Source of the DNA: Verrucomicrobium sp.
GTDB taxonomy: Bacteria > Verrucomicrobiota > Verrucomicrobiia > Methylacidiphilales > GAS474
DNA length: 64,000 bases
NCBI GenBank assembly: GCA_028283855.1
Contig: JAPWJX010000004.1
Location: 97,394-161,393 of the forward strand
Direction: 5' to 3'
A program made the position numbers and the translations under genes. Shown here piece after piece: positions 41,630 to 50,467 of the stretch. The notes under the pieces are model-generated. The model made no database searches and was not told where the DNA came from. It worked only from the letters and a program-made list of their open reading frames with translations. Position 1 is the first letter of the stretch. Every line of letters begins with the position of its first letter.

Positions 41630-41950
41630 ATGCACGCCGACGGCTTGTTCCTGGCCCTTCTTCCCCATGGGCTCGACTGGGTTTGGATCGTTCTCATCGT
41701 TCTCCTCCTCTTCGGACCGAAGAAGCTGCCGGAGCTGGCGCGCGGCCTGGGCAAGAGCCTGGGCGAGTTCAAGAAGGCGAAGGCCGACTTCGACCAGGAA
41801 CTGAAGCAGAGCATGCAGACGCCGCCTCCTGCCGGGACGGCGGGCACGACGGTCGCGACGAGCGTCGTCGTCGATCCGGCGGAAAAGCCGGTCACCCTTT
41901 CTCCGCCGCCCGCGCCGCTTCCCGAGGGGAAGCGGGACCCGCAGGCCTGA
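41630..41950 (+). CDS. tatA: Twin-arginine translocase subunit TatA
   Basis: A 106-residue TatA/E-type protein that forms the pore of the Tat export system for folded proteins. After a short hydrophilic start, the membrane helix (WVWIVLIVLLLFGPKKLPELARGLG) carries the FGPKKLPE hinge, followed by an amphipathic helix and a Pro/Ala-rich tail. I chose the ATG at 41630; a GTG at 41579 in the same frame would add 17 residues not typical of TatA. No tatB or tatC is beside it. It is divergent from the secreted helical protein gene. Confidence 0.9.
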   Translation: MHADGLFLALLPHGLDWVWIVLIVLLLFGPKKLPELARGLGKSLGEFKKAKADFDQELKQSMQTPPPAGTAGTTVATSVVVDPAEKPVTLSPPPAPLPEGKRDPQA

Positions 41951-41959
41951 TCCTCCGCG

Positions 41960-43201
41960 CTATTGCAGCACCTTGTCGGTCGGGAGGAACCCGCCCGGCT
42001 TGATGATGAGGTCGGTGCTCTTGTTCGCCTCGATGGCGAAGGGGACCACGGCCCAGGCCTCTTCCTCCCCCTTGCGGACGGGCACCCATAGCAGGTAATT
42101 GCCCGGCGGATATTTTCCGTTCTCCTCCAGGTGGTCCCAGGTGAAGCGCCCTTCCGGCGTGAGGGGGAGTTTTTCCAGGACGTTGCGCTGCGGGATCTGG
42201 ACGACCTGCGCGGTGTAGACCTTGCGCTGCTCGGAGATGTTGGTGCGGACGGCGGCGGTTTCGCTCTCCAGGGTCTGGGCCTCGGACTGGAGGGGGGCTT
42301 GCTGCTCGTCCGTGTCGGCGATGGAGGCGTTGCGCCGGTCGATGCGGGTGCGCAGGCCGTCGAGGTGGCCGCCGAGGCCTTGGCGGATGTCGTCCGCCTT
42401 CTTCTTGAGGGCGTTACGCCGGGCGTCGTACTCTTTCTCGTAGGCGTGCCAGTCGGCCAGCTGCTGTTCCAGCCAGGTGCGCTCGGCGGGGGCTTTCACC
42501 GTGGGGGGCGGGTTGTAGAGGGAGAGGCGGAAGCTGTTTACCCAGATGTCGGGGAAGGGCTGCTTTGGGTCGAGGTCGGGGGAGAGCTTGAGCTGCGCGG
42601 CGCGCGCGGCGAGCTGTTGGCGGAATTCCTCCATCTTCGCGGCGTATTCGGCGTCCAGAGCCTTGCCGTCATGGGCCCAAAGGGCGTCGGCTTCCTGGCG
42701 GGTGTGGGAGACGGCGGCCTGGATGTCGCTTTGGATGCGGTCGATTTCCTGGGAGTAGAGCCGCTTGCGCTCGTCCAGGCCGCTGAGGTCCCCATGGACG
42801 CGGCGGAGGTTTTCTTCCTTGTCGCGGAGGTCTTCCTCGTAGGGGGCGAGGGCGCGGGCGGCTTCCTCCCGCAGGGCGCGGAGGTCGCCGGAGAAGTCGC
42901 GGACGACGCAGGCCTCCCGGGGCAGGGTGTAGCCTTCCGGGGCGATGACGAGGCCCTGGACCTGCGTCTGCCGCCAGGTCCAGCCCGCCGCCCAGCCCAG
43001 GAATGCCAGGGAGGCGATGGCGGCGACGCGCAGGAAGGCGCGGAATCCCCGGTTGGAGGGGATGGGGGATGAATGGGCCGCGGCGGGGGGCGTGGCGGAG
43101 GGGCGCGGGGAGGGCGCGGGGGTGCGGGCCTGCCGCCGCTGGCGGGCCAGGAGCGGCTGCGGCTTCTTCGGCGTGCCGGAATCGGGGGAGGGAGCGCTCA
43201 C
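41960..43201 (-). CDS. Membrane-anchored coiled-coil protein
   Basis: A 413-residue protein with a Pro/Ala/Ser-rich N-terminal tail, one membrane helix (about residues 55-75) and a long extra-cytoplasmic coiled coil (about 105-330, for example SQEIDRIQSDIQAAV and DADDIRQGL-type heptads). A C-terminal beta-rich segment resembling a carboxypeptidase-like or PEGA-like fold follows (GRFTWDHLEENGKYPPG). The GTG start at 43201 overlaps the chorismate mutase stop (GTGA). It is the last gene of the trpS-scpA-scpB-chorismate mutase unit. A structural or chromosome-envelope role is conceivable from context only. Confidence 0.65.
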   Translation of the reverse strand: MSAPSPDSGTPKKPQPLLARQRRQARTPAPSPRPSATPPAAAHSSPIPSNRGFRAFLRVAAIASLAFLGWAAGWTWRQTQVQGLVIAPEGYTLPREACVVRDFSGDLRALREEAARALAPYEEDLRDKEENLRRVHGDLSGLDERKRLYSQEIDRIQSDIQAAVSHTRQEADALWAHDGKALDAEYAAKMEEFRQQLAARAAQLKLSPDLDPKQPFPDIWVNSFRLSLYNPPPTVKAPAERTWLEQQLADWHAYEKEYDARRNALKKKADDIRQGLGGHLDGLRTRIDRRNASIADTDEQQAPLQSEAQTLESETAAVRTNISEQRKVYTAQVVQIPQRNVLEKLPLTPEGRFTWDHLEENGKYPPGNYLLWVPVRKGEEEAWAVVPFAIEANKSTDLIIKPGGFLPTDKVLQ

Positions 43202-43962
43202 GCGGTTTCGCTGGTGAAGAAGGTGCCCAGGGGGATGGCGCCGGGGAGTAGGCGCAGCCCGGCCTTGCCGACGCGCGGCCCGGCGTCGACCAGGTAGCGC
43301 CCCCACCCCGCGGGTTGGAGGAGGGAGCCGGCGGCGCGCAGGCGGCGCGCGGCGGCGGGGGAAAGGGGGGCCAGGAAGAGGCGGCGCGGCTTGGCGCTGT
43401 CCCCGGCGGGCGCGGGCTCCTCGGCGGCGTCGCCCGGTTCCAGGAGGTAGAAGAGCTCATGGTCGCGGCCGGGCACGCGGACCTCGCCGCAGGCGCGCAG
43501 GCCTTTCATGGAGGCGGGGCCGTGCTTGGCCAGGGCCTCGGCCAGGTCGGGGGCGGAGCAGACGGCCACGTCGGCCTTTTTCCGCCGCAGGGCGGCGCAG
43601 AGGGCGGTCCAGGAGGCGGCGGGCAGGTAGCTTTCCCCCGCGCCGAAACGGTACCACGCGGTGAGGAGGGCGGCGCCGCCGTCTTCCAGATAGCCGACCA
43701 TGACGCGCTTTTGCCGCGCGCGGGAGCTGGAGAAGATTTCCCGGTAGATGGCGCGGAGGTCGGCGGCGGGCAGGGGGCCGCGGCCGCGCTTGGTTTCCAG
43801 GTGGCGGAGGAGGAACTCCTCCCGCTCCGGGGTGAAGGAGGGGCGGCCGGCCTTCCGCTTGAACTGGCCGACGCGGATGGAGAGGCGCGTGCGCGTGTTG
43901 AGAAGCCGGATGATCTCGGCGTCGACTTTTTCGATCTGCGCGCGCAACGCGGCCAGCGTCAT
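43198..43962 (-). CDS. Chorismate mutase with degenerate prephenate-dehydratase-like C-terminus
   Basis: Residues 1-85 form an AroQ-type chorismate mutase: LRAQIEKVDAEIIRLL, then TRTRLSIRVGQFKRKAG with the active-site Arg and Lys, and TPEREEFLLRHLE. Residues 88-250 look like a decayed prephenate dehydratase region: a GYLEDGGAALLTAWYRFG start resembles the usual G-x-G-T-[FY]-S strand, but the catalytic TRF and conserved ESRP motifs are absent. It overlaps both neighbours by 4 bp (scpB upstream, coiled coil downstream), so it is in their operon. It may supply chorismate mutase activity only. Confidence 0.75.
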   Translation of the reverse strand: MTLAALRAQIEKVDAEIIRLLNTRTRLSIRVGQFKRKAGRPSFTPEREEFLLRHLETKRGRGPLPAADLRAIYREIFSSSRARQKRVMVGYLEDGGAALLTAWYRFGAGESYLPAASWTALCAALRRKKADVAVCSAPDLAEALAKHGPASMKGLRACGEVRVPGRDHELFYLLEPGDAAEEPAPAGDSAKPRRLFLAPLSPAAARRLRAAGSLLQPAGWGRYLVDAGPRVGKAGLRLLPGAIPLGTFFTSETA

Positions 43963-44831
43963 GGGGTTTCCGGCGTGGGTTCTTCCTCGCGGGCGGGTTC
44001 TGCCTCGGCTTCAGCCTCGGCATCGGTTTCGAGGCCGTCGCTCTCCGTTTCCGGATCGGCGGCGGCCTGGGGCTCCTCGTCGTGGACGGGAGCCTCCTCC
44101 GCGGCGGCGTCCCCGCCTTCCTGCGGCTGGGTTTCCATTTCGGCGGGGGAGGCCGCGGGCGTGGGGACGTGGCGCAGCTCGGCGGCGTTGGGCAGCTCGT
44201 CCAGGGTGCGCAGGCCGAAGAGTTCCAGGAATTCCTGGGTCGTCTCGTAGAGGAGGGGGCGGCCCGGCGTGTCGGAGCGGCCCGCCAGGCGGATGAGGCG
44301 GCGGTCCTGCAGGGTGGCGACGACGCCGTCGACGGCGACGCCGCGCACGGCCTCGACGTCGGCGCGGGAGATGGGCTGGCGGTAGGCGATGATGGCCAGG
44401 GTTTCCATGGCGGGCTGGCTCAGCTTGGCGGGTTTCGACTCGTCGAAGAGGCGGCGGACCCACGGGGCGACTTCCGGGCGGGTGCCCAGGCGGAAGCCGC
44501 CGCCGACTTCCTGGATCCACAGGCCGCGGCTTTCGGCGGCGTAGGAGTCGGCCAGGAGGGCCAGGGCCTCGCGGACCTGGGCCTCGGTGGTGCCGGCCAA
44601 GGGGTTGGCCTCGGTCGCGGCCCCTTCCAGGACGAGGATTTCCTCCCCTTCCGGAGCGGGGGCGGGGTTTTCTTCCCCTTCGGCGGCCTGGGCTTCGGCG
44701 GGGCTGGGGCCGGCGGCCTCCGCGCCGCGGGCGCAGTAGGCGGCCAGCTGCCGGGCGGTGAGGGGCTTCGGCGCGGCGAAGAGGAGGGCCTCCAGCACTT
44801 GGGCCAGGGTGGGGGAAGGAGCGTCGTTCAT
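43959..44831 (-). CDS. scpB: Segregation and condensation protein ScpB
   Basis: A 290-residue kleisin-associated winged-helix protein, partner of ScpA and SMC in chromosome condensation. The N-terminal winged helix (LAQVLEALLFAAPKPLTARQLAAYC) is followed by a Glu/Ala-rich insertion at about residues 35-75. The second winged helix contains ALLADSYAAESRGLWIQEVGGGFRLGTRPEV, and SQPAMETLAIIAYRQPISRADVEAVRG is the strongest ScpB signature. A long acidic C-terminal tail is present. It follows scpA by 24 bp and overlaps the chorismate mutase gene. Confidence 0.95.
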   Translation of the reverse strand: MNDAPSPTLAQVLEALLFAAPKPLTARQLAAYCARGAEAAGPSPAEAQAAEGEENPAPAPEGEEILVLEGAATEANPLAGTTEAQVREALALLADSYAAESRGLWIQEVGGGFRLGTRPEVAPWVRRLFDESKPAKLSQPAMETLAIIAYRQPISRADVEAVRGVAVDGVVATLQDRRLIRLAGRSDTPGRPLLYETTQEFLELFGLRTLDELPNAAELRHVPTPAASPAEMETQPQEGGDAAAEEAPVHDEEPQAAADPETESDGLETDAEAEAEAEPAREEEPTPETP

Positions 44832-44855
44832 GGAAAAATGAGGCGGTGGAGTCTC

Positions 44856-45620
44856 CTACGCGGCGGGGGCTTTGACGAGTTGAATCTCGCCGAAGACCTC
44901 CTCCTGGACGGCGGCGACTTGGCCCAGGCGGATCAGCTCCAGCAGGGCCAGGAAGGTGACGACGATTTCCTGGCGGCCCGCCCCCTCGGAGAAGAGGGCG
45001 TGGAAGCGGACGGCCTCGCCCGCATCGACGAGGCGCTGGATGTGGACGATCTGGCCGCTGACGGTGAAGTTCTCCTGCTTGGGCGCCAGGTCGATGCCGG
45101 TCTGGAGGCGGGAGAGGACTTTCTGGAACGCGCCCAGGAGGTCGAAGAGCTCGGCGCGGCGGAGCGGGGGCAGGCCGTTGGAGGTCAGCACGGTCTTGGG
45201 ATCGAAGCCGGCGCGGTAGGTGGCGTCCTGCTTGTCCCAGCGGCCCTGGAATTCGACGGCGGCGTCCTTGAATTTCTTATACTCCACCAGGCGGCGGATG
45301 AGGTCCCAGCGCGGGTCGGAGGCGTCCTCGTCCTCTTCCTCCGGCGGCAGCTGGTCCTGGGGCAGGAGGCGGCGGCTCTTGATGTAGAGGAGGGTGGAGG
45401 CCATGACCAGGAATTCCCCGGCCAGCTCCAGGTTGAGCATCTGCATGACCTTGAGGGTTTCCAGGTACTCGTGGGCGATTTTTTCGATGGGGATCTGGTA
45501 GATGTCCACCTCCTCCTTGCGGATGAGGTAGAGGAGCAGGTCGAGCGGCCCCTCGAAGACGGGGAGGCTGACCTTCAGGTCGGTGTGGAGGCCGGAAGCG
45601 GCGTCGGAGGAGTCGCTCAT
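44856..45620 (-). CDS. scpA: Segregation and condensation protein ScpA
   Basis: A 254-residue kleisin subunit of the SMC-ScpAB condensin. The N-terminal region VSLPVFEGPLDLLLYLIRKEEVDIYQIPIEKI is the classic ScpA signature, with a coil/linker and a C-terminal winged helix (GQIVHIQRLVDAGEAVRF, TFLALLELIRLGQVAAVQEE). It lies 10 bp after trpS and 24 bp before scpB, the standard arrangement in this group. The protein is cytoplasmic and of normal length. Confidence 0.95.
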   Translation of the reverse strand: MSDSSDAASGLHTDLKVSLPVFEGPLDLLLYLIRKEEVDIYQIPIEKIAHEYLETLKVMQMLNLELAGEFLVMASTLLYIKSRRLLPQDQLPPEEEDEDASDPRWDLIRRLVEYKKFKDAAVEFQGRWDKQDATYRAGFDPKTVLTSNGLPPLRRAELFDLLGAFQKVLSRLQTGIDLAPKQENFTVSGQIVHIQRLVDAGEAVRFHALFSEGAGRQEIVVTFLALLELIRLGQVAAVQEEVFGEIQLVKAPAA

Positions 45621-45630
45621 GGGAATTCGG

Positions 45631-46593
45631 TTAGAGGCCGACGGCGCGGCGAGCCGCCTCCAGGGTGGGCTGGGCCAGGGCGCGGGCGCGGGCGGCGCCG
45701 TCCGCCAGCACGTCGTCGACGTGGTTCGGGTCGGCGGAGAGGGCGGCGTATTTCTCCCGGATGGGGGCGAAGTAGGCGTCGAGCTTGGCCAGCAGCTCTT
45801 TCTTGTAGTCGCCGTAGCCGCGGCCGCCCTTGGCCATGTCGGCGGCGTAGGCGGCGGCTTCCTCCGGCGTGGCGACCAGGGAGTAGAGGGAGACGAGGGT
45901 GGAATCCTCCGTCGGCTTCGGCGCCTCGACGGGGGTGGAGTCGGTCTTGATGCCCATGACGGCCTTGGCGAAGCGCTTCGGGTCGCCGAAGAGGTCGAGG
46001 GTATTGCCGTAGGACTTCGACATTTTCTGCCCGTCGGTGCCGGGGATGACGCCCGCCGTTTCGGAGATGTCGGGCTCCGGCACCTTGAAGACGGGGCCGA
46101 ATTGCTCGTTGAACTTGATGGCGATGTCCCGGGCGACTTCCAGGTGCTGTTTCTGGTCCTTGCCCACGGGGACGCGGTCCGCCTGGTAGAGGAGGATGTC
46201 CGCCGCCATGAGGACGGGGTAGGCGAAGAGGCCGTGGCTGGTGGGCAGGCCGCGGGCGGTCTTGTCCTTGTAGCTGTGGCAGCGTTCCAAAAGGCCCATC
46301 GGCGTCACGCAGGAGAGGAGCCAGGCCAGCTCGGTCACTTCCGGCACGGCGCTCTGGCGGAAGAAGAGGGACTTTTTGGGGTCGAGGCCGCAGGCCAGGA
46401 AGGCCAGGGTCACCTCCCGGATGCTGCGGCGCAGCGCGGCGGGATCGTGGACGGAGGTCAGCGCGTGGTAGTCTGCGACGAAGTAGACCGCCTCCACCCC
46501 CGGTTTCTGGTAGGCGACCCCCCGCTGGATCATGCCGAAGTAGTTGCCCACATGGATGTCGCCCGAGGGTTGGACACCGGAAAAAACGCGCAT
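45631..46593 (-). CDS. trpS: Tryptophanyl-tRNA synthetase
   Basis: A 320-residue class I aminoacyl-tRNA synthetase that charges tRNA-Trp. Its HIGH-like motif is in SGDIHVGNYFG, the KMSKS motif is GQKMSKSYGN, and LLYQADRVPVGKDQKQHLE is a TrpRS-specific block. I set the start at the ATG at 46593; a longer frame to 46629 has no family support. It heads the operon with scpA, scpB, chorismate mutase and the coiled-coil gene. The length is normal for a bacterial enzyme. Confidence 0.95.
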   Translation of the reverse strand: MRVFSGVQPSGDIHVGNYFGMIQRGVAYQKPGVEAVYFVADYHALTSVHDPAALRRSIREVTLAFLACGLDPKKSLFFRQSAVPEVTELAWLLSCVTPMGLLERCHSYKDKTARGLPTSHGLFAYPVLMAADILLYQADRVPVGKDQKQHLEVARDIAIKFNEQFGPVFKVPEPDISETAGVIPGTDGQKMSKSYGNTLDLFGDPKRFAKAVMGIKTDSTPVEAPKPTEDSTLVSLYSLVATPEEAAAYAADMAKGGRGYGDYKKELLAKLDAYFAPIREKYAALSADPNHVDDVLADGAARARALAQPTLEAARRAVGL

Positions 46594-46683
46594 CGGGGGA
46601 GATTGCCGCAGGGTCGCGGGCCTGTCCACCAGATAGCCGCTTGTGTTCCGTTAACTTTTTAAATAATTAATAGCATTAGCAGA

Positions 46684-48696
46684 ATGGCGATTCCTACGAG
46701 CTTCCGGCGGGTTTGTGCGATGCTTTGCCTCGCGTTCCTGGCCGTCCCCCGCTACGCCGACGCAGACCTGCCGCGTTTCCCGAAAGACTTGGCCCAGCCG
46801 GTCCTGGGCGCGCGCATCCGCGTCGACGCGACGAGCGGCCTTCGCCTGCCCGGCAATTTTCCCACGCCTCTGACCCTTTCCGGCGGGCAGGACGCCACGG
46901 CGCTATTGCAGGAGGGGTTTGAGGGGCTGGTCTTTTCCGCCGGGACCCACCGGCTCACCATCACCCTGCCGTTTCCGCAGGTGGTGGAGAAGGTGGCCCT
47001 TCTCAACCAAGGCACGGAGGGAACCTTCACCGTCTCCGTCAGCAACTCTGATCCCAATCTCCTGGGCCCGCCGCAGGCGCCGCGGATGGAGGAAGCCCTG
47101 CGCGGCCCGCACGAGGTCAACGCGGCGGTCTTTACCCCGCAGGCGGTCACCTTCGTCCAGGTGGAGCTGCGGCTGGCGAAGCCGGGGGCGATCGCGCGCC
47201 TGACCGTCTACGGCCGCGCCTCCGAACTCGATTACGGCCTGCAGACGCCGGAGAAGGAGGCGGCCCCGTCCGTGCCGCAGAAGCTCCTCAACGTCGCCTC
47301 CCTGGGCGCGGGGGCGCGCCCGGCGCGCGTCAGCTCCGGCGCGGCGGGGGCTGATCCGCTCAACGCGCTGAGCGAGGCGCTGGGCACGCCCTACGCCTTC
47401 CAGGCCACCGACCGCTCCGCGGAACTCGACGTCGACCTCCACGCCCCGCGCCGCGTGGAGAAAGGCGTCCTCTACCTCTCCGCCCCGGCCAGCCGCGTCG
47501 ACCTGATCCGCATTTCCCCGACCGGGCCCCCCGATCCGCCGCAAGGGGAGGTGAAGCTCTCCCGCTTCCACGGCAATGTCTCCACCGTCAGCCTGGATGG
47601 CTCCAGCGAGAAGTCGGCCGAACTGGGCTTCCGCCTCCAGCCCGGCCAGGTGGTGCAGACGGGATGGAACTCGATGGCGGAACTCGAAGTCGACGGCCAG
47701 TCCCTCGTCCGCCTGGGGCCGAACACGAGCCTCTCCTGCCGCAAGGAAGAGAACGGACTGACCTTGAGCCTCCTGCGCGGCAGCGCCCTGTGGCAGGTCT
47801 ACCAGCCCGGCGCGGGACCGCTGCGGCTGGTGACGCCCTCCGCCCAAGCGGTGCTCCCCACCCGCGGGCCCTCCGTCACCGTCGCCACCGTGCAGCTGAC
47901 CGGAGAGAGCGACGTCGAGGTCCTCGCCTGCGGCATCGACGGCGTGCCCGCCCGCTCCCTGCCCACCGGGGAGACGGTGAGCCTGCGCGCGGGGCAGCGG
48001 GCCAACTTCGGCGTGGGCACCCTTTCCCCCATCCGTTTCGACGTCGTTTCCGTCTCCGACGAGTGGAACGGCGCCGCGTGGGGCGCGGTCCTGGGCGGCC
48101 TGCATGACGGGGCGGAGCGGGCGTTTGCCCCCGGGGGCATGGCCGGATTCACCGCGGGGCTCGTCGGCGGGACGATCCTTTCCTCCGTCACCATCCCCGC
48201 CGGGTTGCAGGAGGTGACGCTGCCCTTCAAGGAACAGTCGCTGGAGGCCGTCGCCTACCGCGTCACGCCGTTGGGCGACTCCGTCGAGCCGGTCGTCATC
48301 GTGAAGGCGGGCCTCTTCGGCCTCTACGATCTCCAGGCCTGCACGGTGACGTACAAGGGCCAGCCGCTGGTGTCCGCGCCGCCGCCCGCCACCGGCGCGC
48401 CGCTCAAGCCCTCCCGTCCCGGCCTGGCCTCCCCCTCCGCTCCTCCCCCGCCCGCGGGGACCAAGCCCGCCCTGCCTCCGCCGCCGCAGGCCAACATCCC
48501 GACCGCGCCCGCCGTCGGCATCGCGGTGCCGGACACGGCCACGCCGCAGGCGAACATCCCCGTCGCCCCGGCCGTCGGCATCGCCGTGCCGGAGAAAACT
48601 CCCCCCCGCGCCATTCCCGTCACCCCCGCCACGACGAATGATCCGGAGACGGAAATCATCCTCCACCAGGGGGAGAGAGCGCCTTCTCGACGGTAA
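46684..48696 (+). CDS. Secreted FecR-like protein with C-terminal repeats
   Basis: A 670-residue exported protein. A signal peptide (residues 1-28, ending ADA) precedes two beta-rich domains, possibly including a discoidin-like segment (TFTVSVSNSD). A FecR-like region at about 300-420 contains LELEVDGQSLVRLGPNTSLS-type strands and ELEVDGQSLVRLG. A Pro/Ala-rich tail from about 560 contains two tandem repeats of about 19 residues, each with QANIP[TV]APAVGIAVP. The upstream 90 bp is AT-rich (46650-46680) and may hold the promoter. No enzymatic motif is visible; a cell-surface role is inferred. Confidence 0.65.
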   Translation: MAIPTSFRRVCAMLCLAFLAVPRYADADLPRFPKDLAQPVLGARIRVDATSGLRLPGNFPTPLTLSGGQDATALLQEGFEGLVFSAGTHRLTITLPFPQVVEKVALLNQGTEGTFTVSVSNSDPNLLGPPQAPRMEEALRGPHEVNAAVFTPQAVTFVQVELRLAKPGAIARLTVYGRASELDYGLQTPEKEAAPSVPQKLLNVASLGAGARPARVSSGAAGADPLNALSEALGTPYAFQATDRSAELDVDLHAPRRVEKGVLYLSAPASRVDLIRISPTGPPDPPQGEVKLSRFHGNVSTVSLDGSSEKSAELGFRLQPGQVVQTGWNSMAELEVDGQSLVRLGPNTSLSCRKEENGLTLSLLRGSALWQVYQPGAGPLRLVTPSAQAVLPTRGPSVTVATVQLTGESDVEVLACGIDGVPARSLPTGETVSLRAGQRANFGVGTLSPIRFDVVSVSDEWNGAAWGAVLGGLHDGAERAFAPGGMAGFTAGLVGGTILSSVTIPAGLQEVTLPFKEQSLEAVAYRVTPLGDSVEPVVIVKAGLFGLYDLQACTVTYKGQPLVSAPPPATGAPLKPSRPGLASPSAPPPPAGTKPALPPPPQANIPTAPAVGIAVPDTATPQANIPVAPAVGIAVPEKTPPRAIPVTPATTNDPETEIILHQGERAPSRR

Positions 48697-48705
48697 GGGG
48701 TTGAT

Positions 48706-48727
48706 TTTTACGCAAACCCGCGTAAAA
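48706..48727 (+). terminator. Hairpin after the FecR-like gene
   Basis: An 8-bp stem (48706-48713 with 48720-48727) and 6-nt loop lie 9 bp past the stop. The outer pairs are A-T-rich and no U-tract follows, so termination is uncertain. Confidence 0.5.
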
Positions 48728-48773
48728 TTGGAGACAGGTGTCCGTTAACGTATGGCGGATGCCTAGGCTTTCC

Positions 48774-49787
48774 ATGAAACGCTTGCTCACCGTTCTCTGC
48801 GCCGCGGGCCTCTGGCAGGGCGTGCTCCACGCGGAAGACGTCGTCATCTACCGTCCCCAGCTCGACGACGCGCCGCGCGCCCCCCGCGCCGTCGCCGTCG
48901 CCTTGCCGGCTGCGGCCGTTCCGGCGCTCCCGGTTCCCGATCCCGCCCCGGTCGAGGCCAAGGCCGTGTCGGAGGAGGCGCTCCCCGCCACGCATCGCGT
49001 GGCCAAGGGGGAAACCCTCTTCAGCATCGCCAAGCGGTACCAGCTGCCCGTGGCCGATTTGCGCGAGGCCAACGGCTACCAAGGCACGCCGACCCTCCGC
49101 GTCGGCCAGGTCGTGAAGCTTCCCTCCGCCCGCGCGGTGGCCGTGGCGGCTCCCGCTCCCGCCGCCGTTCCGGCCAAAAGCGCCGCGGCCGAGCTGGCGG
49201 CGCCCACGCAGCTCGCCTACCAGCGGAAATTCATCGACGAAACCCGCGCCGTGGCCAAGCAGGGCGTCTCTTACAACGAGCGGTGGATGCCCTCCGGCCT
49301 GGGCCTGGAAACCGCCAAGGGGTGGGTGATGGACTGCTCCAACACCGCTCGCTACCTCTACAAGAAGGTGGCCGGCATCGACCTGCCCCGGACCGCTTCC
49401 GACCAATACGCCGCGCTCAAGGAAAAGGGCCTGGCCTGGACCGCGCCGAAGGAGCTCGACGCGCTGGAACAGAAGCTGGAAGTCGGCGACATGCTCTTCT
49501 GGGAGAACACCTACAACTCCCACCGGAATCCGCCCGTGACCCACGTCATGATCTACCTGGGGAAGAACAAGAAAGGAGAGTGGCTGATGGCCGGCTCCCA
49601 GCAGGGGAGCGGTTTTTACAACACCTCCGGCAGCGGGCCGGACATCTACGTCTTTAAGCCGAACCGGGCCGCCGGGGGCTATTCCACGAACCTGGGCTTC
49701 ACCCACGTGAAGGGCCGGTTCCGCTTCTACGGGCGTCCTCTTCTGCAAAAGGACACCGCGCCGACGGCCGAGTTGGCTTCTCGCTAG
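48774..49787 (+). CDS. LysM and NlpC/P60-like cell-wall hydrolase
   Basis: A 337-residue exported protein. The signal peptide (1-20, ending LHA) is followed by a Pro/Ala-rich linker, a LysM peptidoglycan-binding domain (RVAKGETLFSIAKRYQLPVADL, about residues 75-120) and an NlpC/P60-like domain. Cys188 in MDCSNTARYLY and His257 in VTHVMIYLG are the catalytic pair. It likely cleaves peptide cross-links in peptidoglycan. The ATG at 48774 gives the signal peptide; an upstream GTG does not. It is monocistronic by spacing. Confidence 0.88.
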   Translation: MKRLLTVLCAAGLWQGVLHAEDVVIYRPQLDDAPRAPRAVAVALPAAAVPALPVPDPAPVEAKAVSEEALPATHRVAKGETLFSIAKRYQLPVADLREANGYQGTPTLRVGQVVKLPSARAVAVAAPAPAAVPAKSAAAELAAPTQLAYQRKFIDETRAVAKQGVSYNERWMPSGLGLETAKGWVMDCSNTARYLYKKVAGIDLPRTASDQYAALKEKGLAWTAPKELDALEQKLEVGDMLFWENTYNSHRNPPVTHVMIYLGKNKKGEWLMAGSQQGSGFYNTSGSGPDIYVFKPNRAAGGYSTNLGFTHVKGRFRFYGRPLLQKDTAPTAELASR

Positions 49788-49876
49788 GCTGTTATATCTT
49801 CTTTTTGGGCGTTTCTCCCCTAGCGGGTTGGGGATTTCTTGGTACGCTTAAACTCCAAAAAGGAGAATAGGAACTT

Positions 49877-50107
49877 ATGGCCGCATCCGCACTGTCCCGG
49901 GAAAGCCTCCGTCTTCCCAAAGAGTTGAACGTCCCGGCGAAGATCCGGCAGGAGCACGAGGCTGGTTTGACGGCCTATTTCGCGGGCCATTTGGAGGAGT
50001 CTTATTCCCACATCGCCGCCATCCTCCGCCATTACGAGGACGTGGAGGAGACGGTGCCCGCGCCCTGCGGACAGCTCTACTTCGCGCTCCTGGCGCGGGA
50101 GGTCTAG
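49877..50107 (+). CDS. Small protein, paralogue of the gene at 51014, ending at an in-frame amber codon
   Basis: A 76-residue protein preceded by a good Shine-Dalgarno (AAGGAG, 49860-49865). It shares a clear pattern with the protein at 51014: VPxxIRxE, a short helix, then EXYSHIAAILRHY (here) versus EAYSHLAAVLEHY. I do not recognise the family. It ends at TAG (50105-50107). The same frame continues open to 50467, and the continuation resembles the paralogue's C-terminus (for example KSKIYLEGAEA versus KAAVFLEALEA). The TAG may thus be a disabling or read-through codon. Confidence 0.6.
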   Translation: MAASALSRESLRLPKELNVPAKIRQEHEAGLTAYFAGHLEESYSHIAAILRHYEDVEETVPAPCGQLYFALLAREV

Positions 50108-50467
50108 ACGGTTGGAGCCTTTTCTGACCTGCCGGCTGCTCTTCACTCCGGAAAATCTAAAATATATTTGGAAGGCGCCGAGGCATTGTTGGGGACGGCG
50201 TTCACCGTTTTTGATTCTTTTCGCTTCAGAGAGAAAAGCGAGTCGGGCAAAGAAATCCCCCCCCTCGGGAAGAAGCTCAATGGTGTTCTCAACCATGGCT
50301 TAAATATTCTGTCTGATATCTACGATAAAAAAATGGCGGAGGTGGAAGGGGAAAGAGTCGCGCAGGCGAACAAGCAGGCTGAATTGGGACCGATCCAAGG
50401 AGCGGCGCGCTCGGTTCAGGGGGTGTCTCCCCAAAAAGAGGAAGCCCGCTGCGCGCGGCGTTCGTGA
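50108..50467 (+). pseudogene. Continuation of the amber-interrupted small gene
   Basis: The frame of the 49877 gene stays open for 119 codons after its TAG and reads like real protein: FSDLPAALHSGKSKIYLEG, then LNHGLNILSDIYDKKMAEV and a Gln/Ala-rich helix. It contains more A/T at third codon positions than its neighbours. It runs into remnants of the SDR gene, which provide its last residues. No independent start with a ribosome-binding site is obvious; a TTG at 50168 is possible. I interpret it as the C-terminal half of a broken or read-through gene. The gap 50468-50663 holds only SDR remnants and no gene. Confidence 0.45.
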
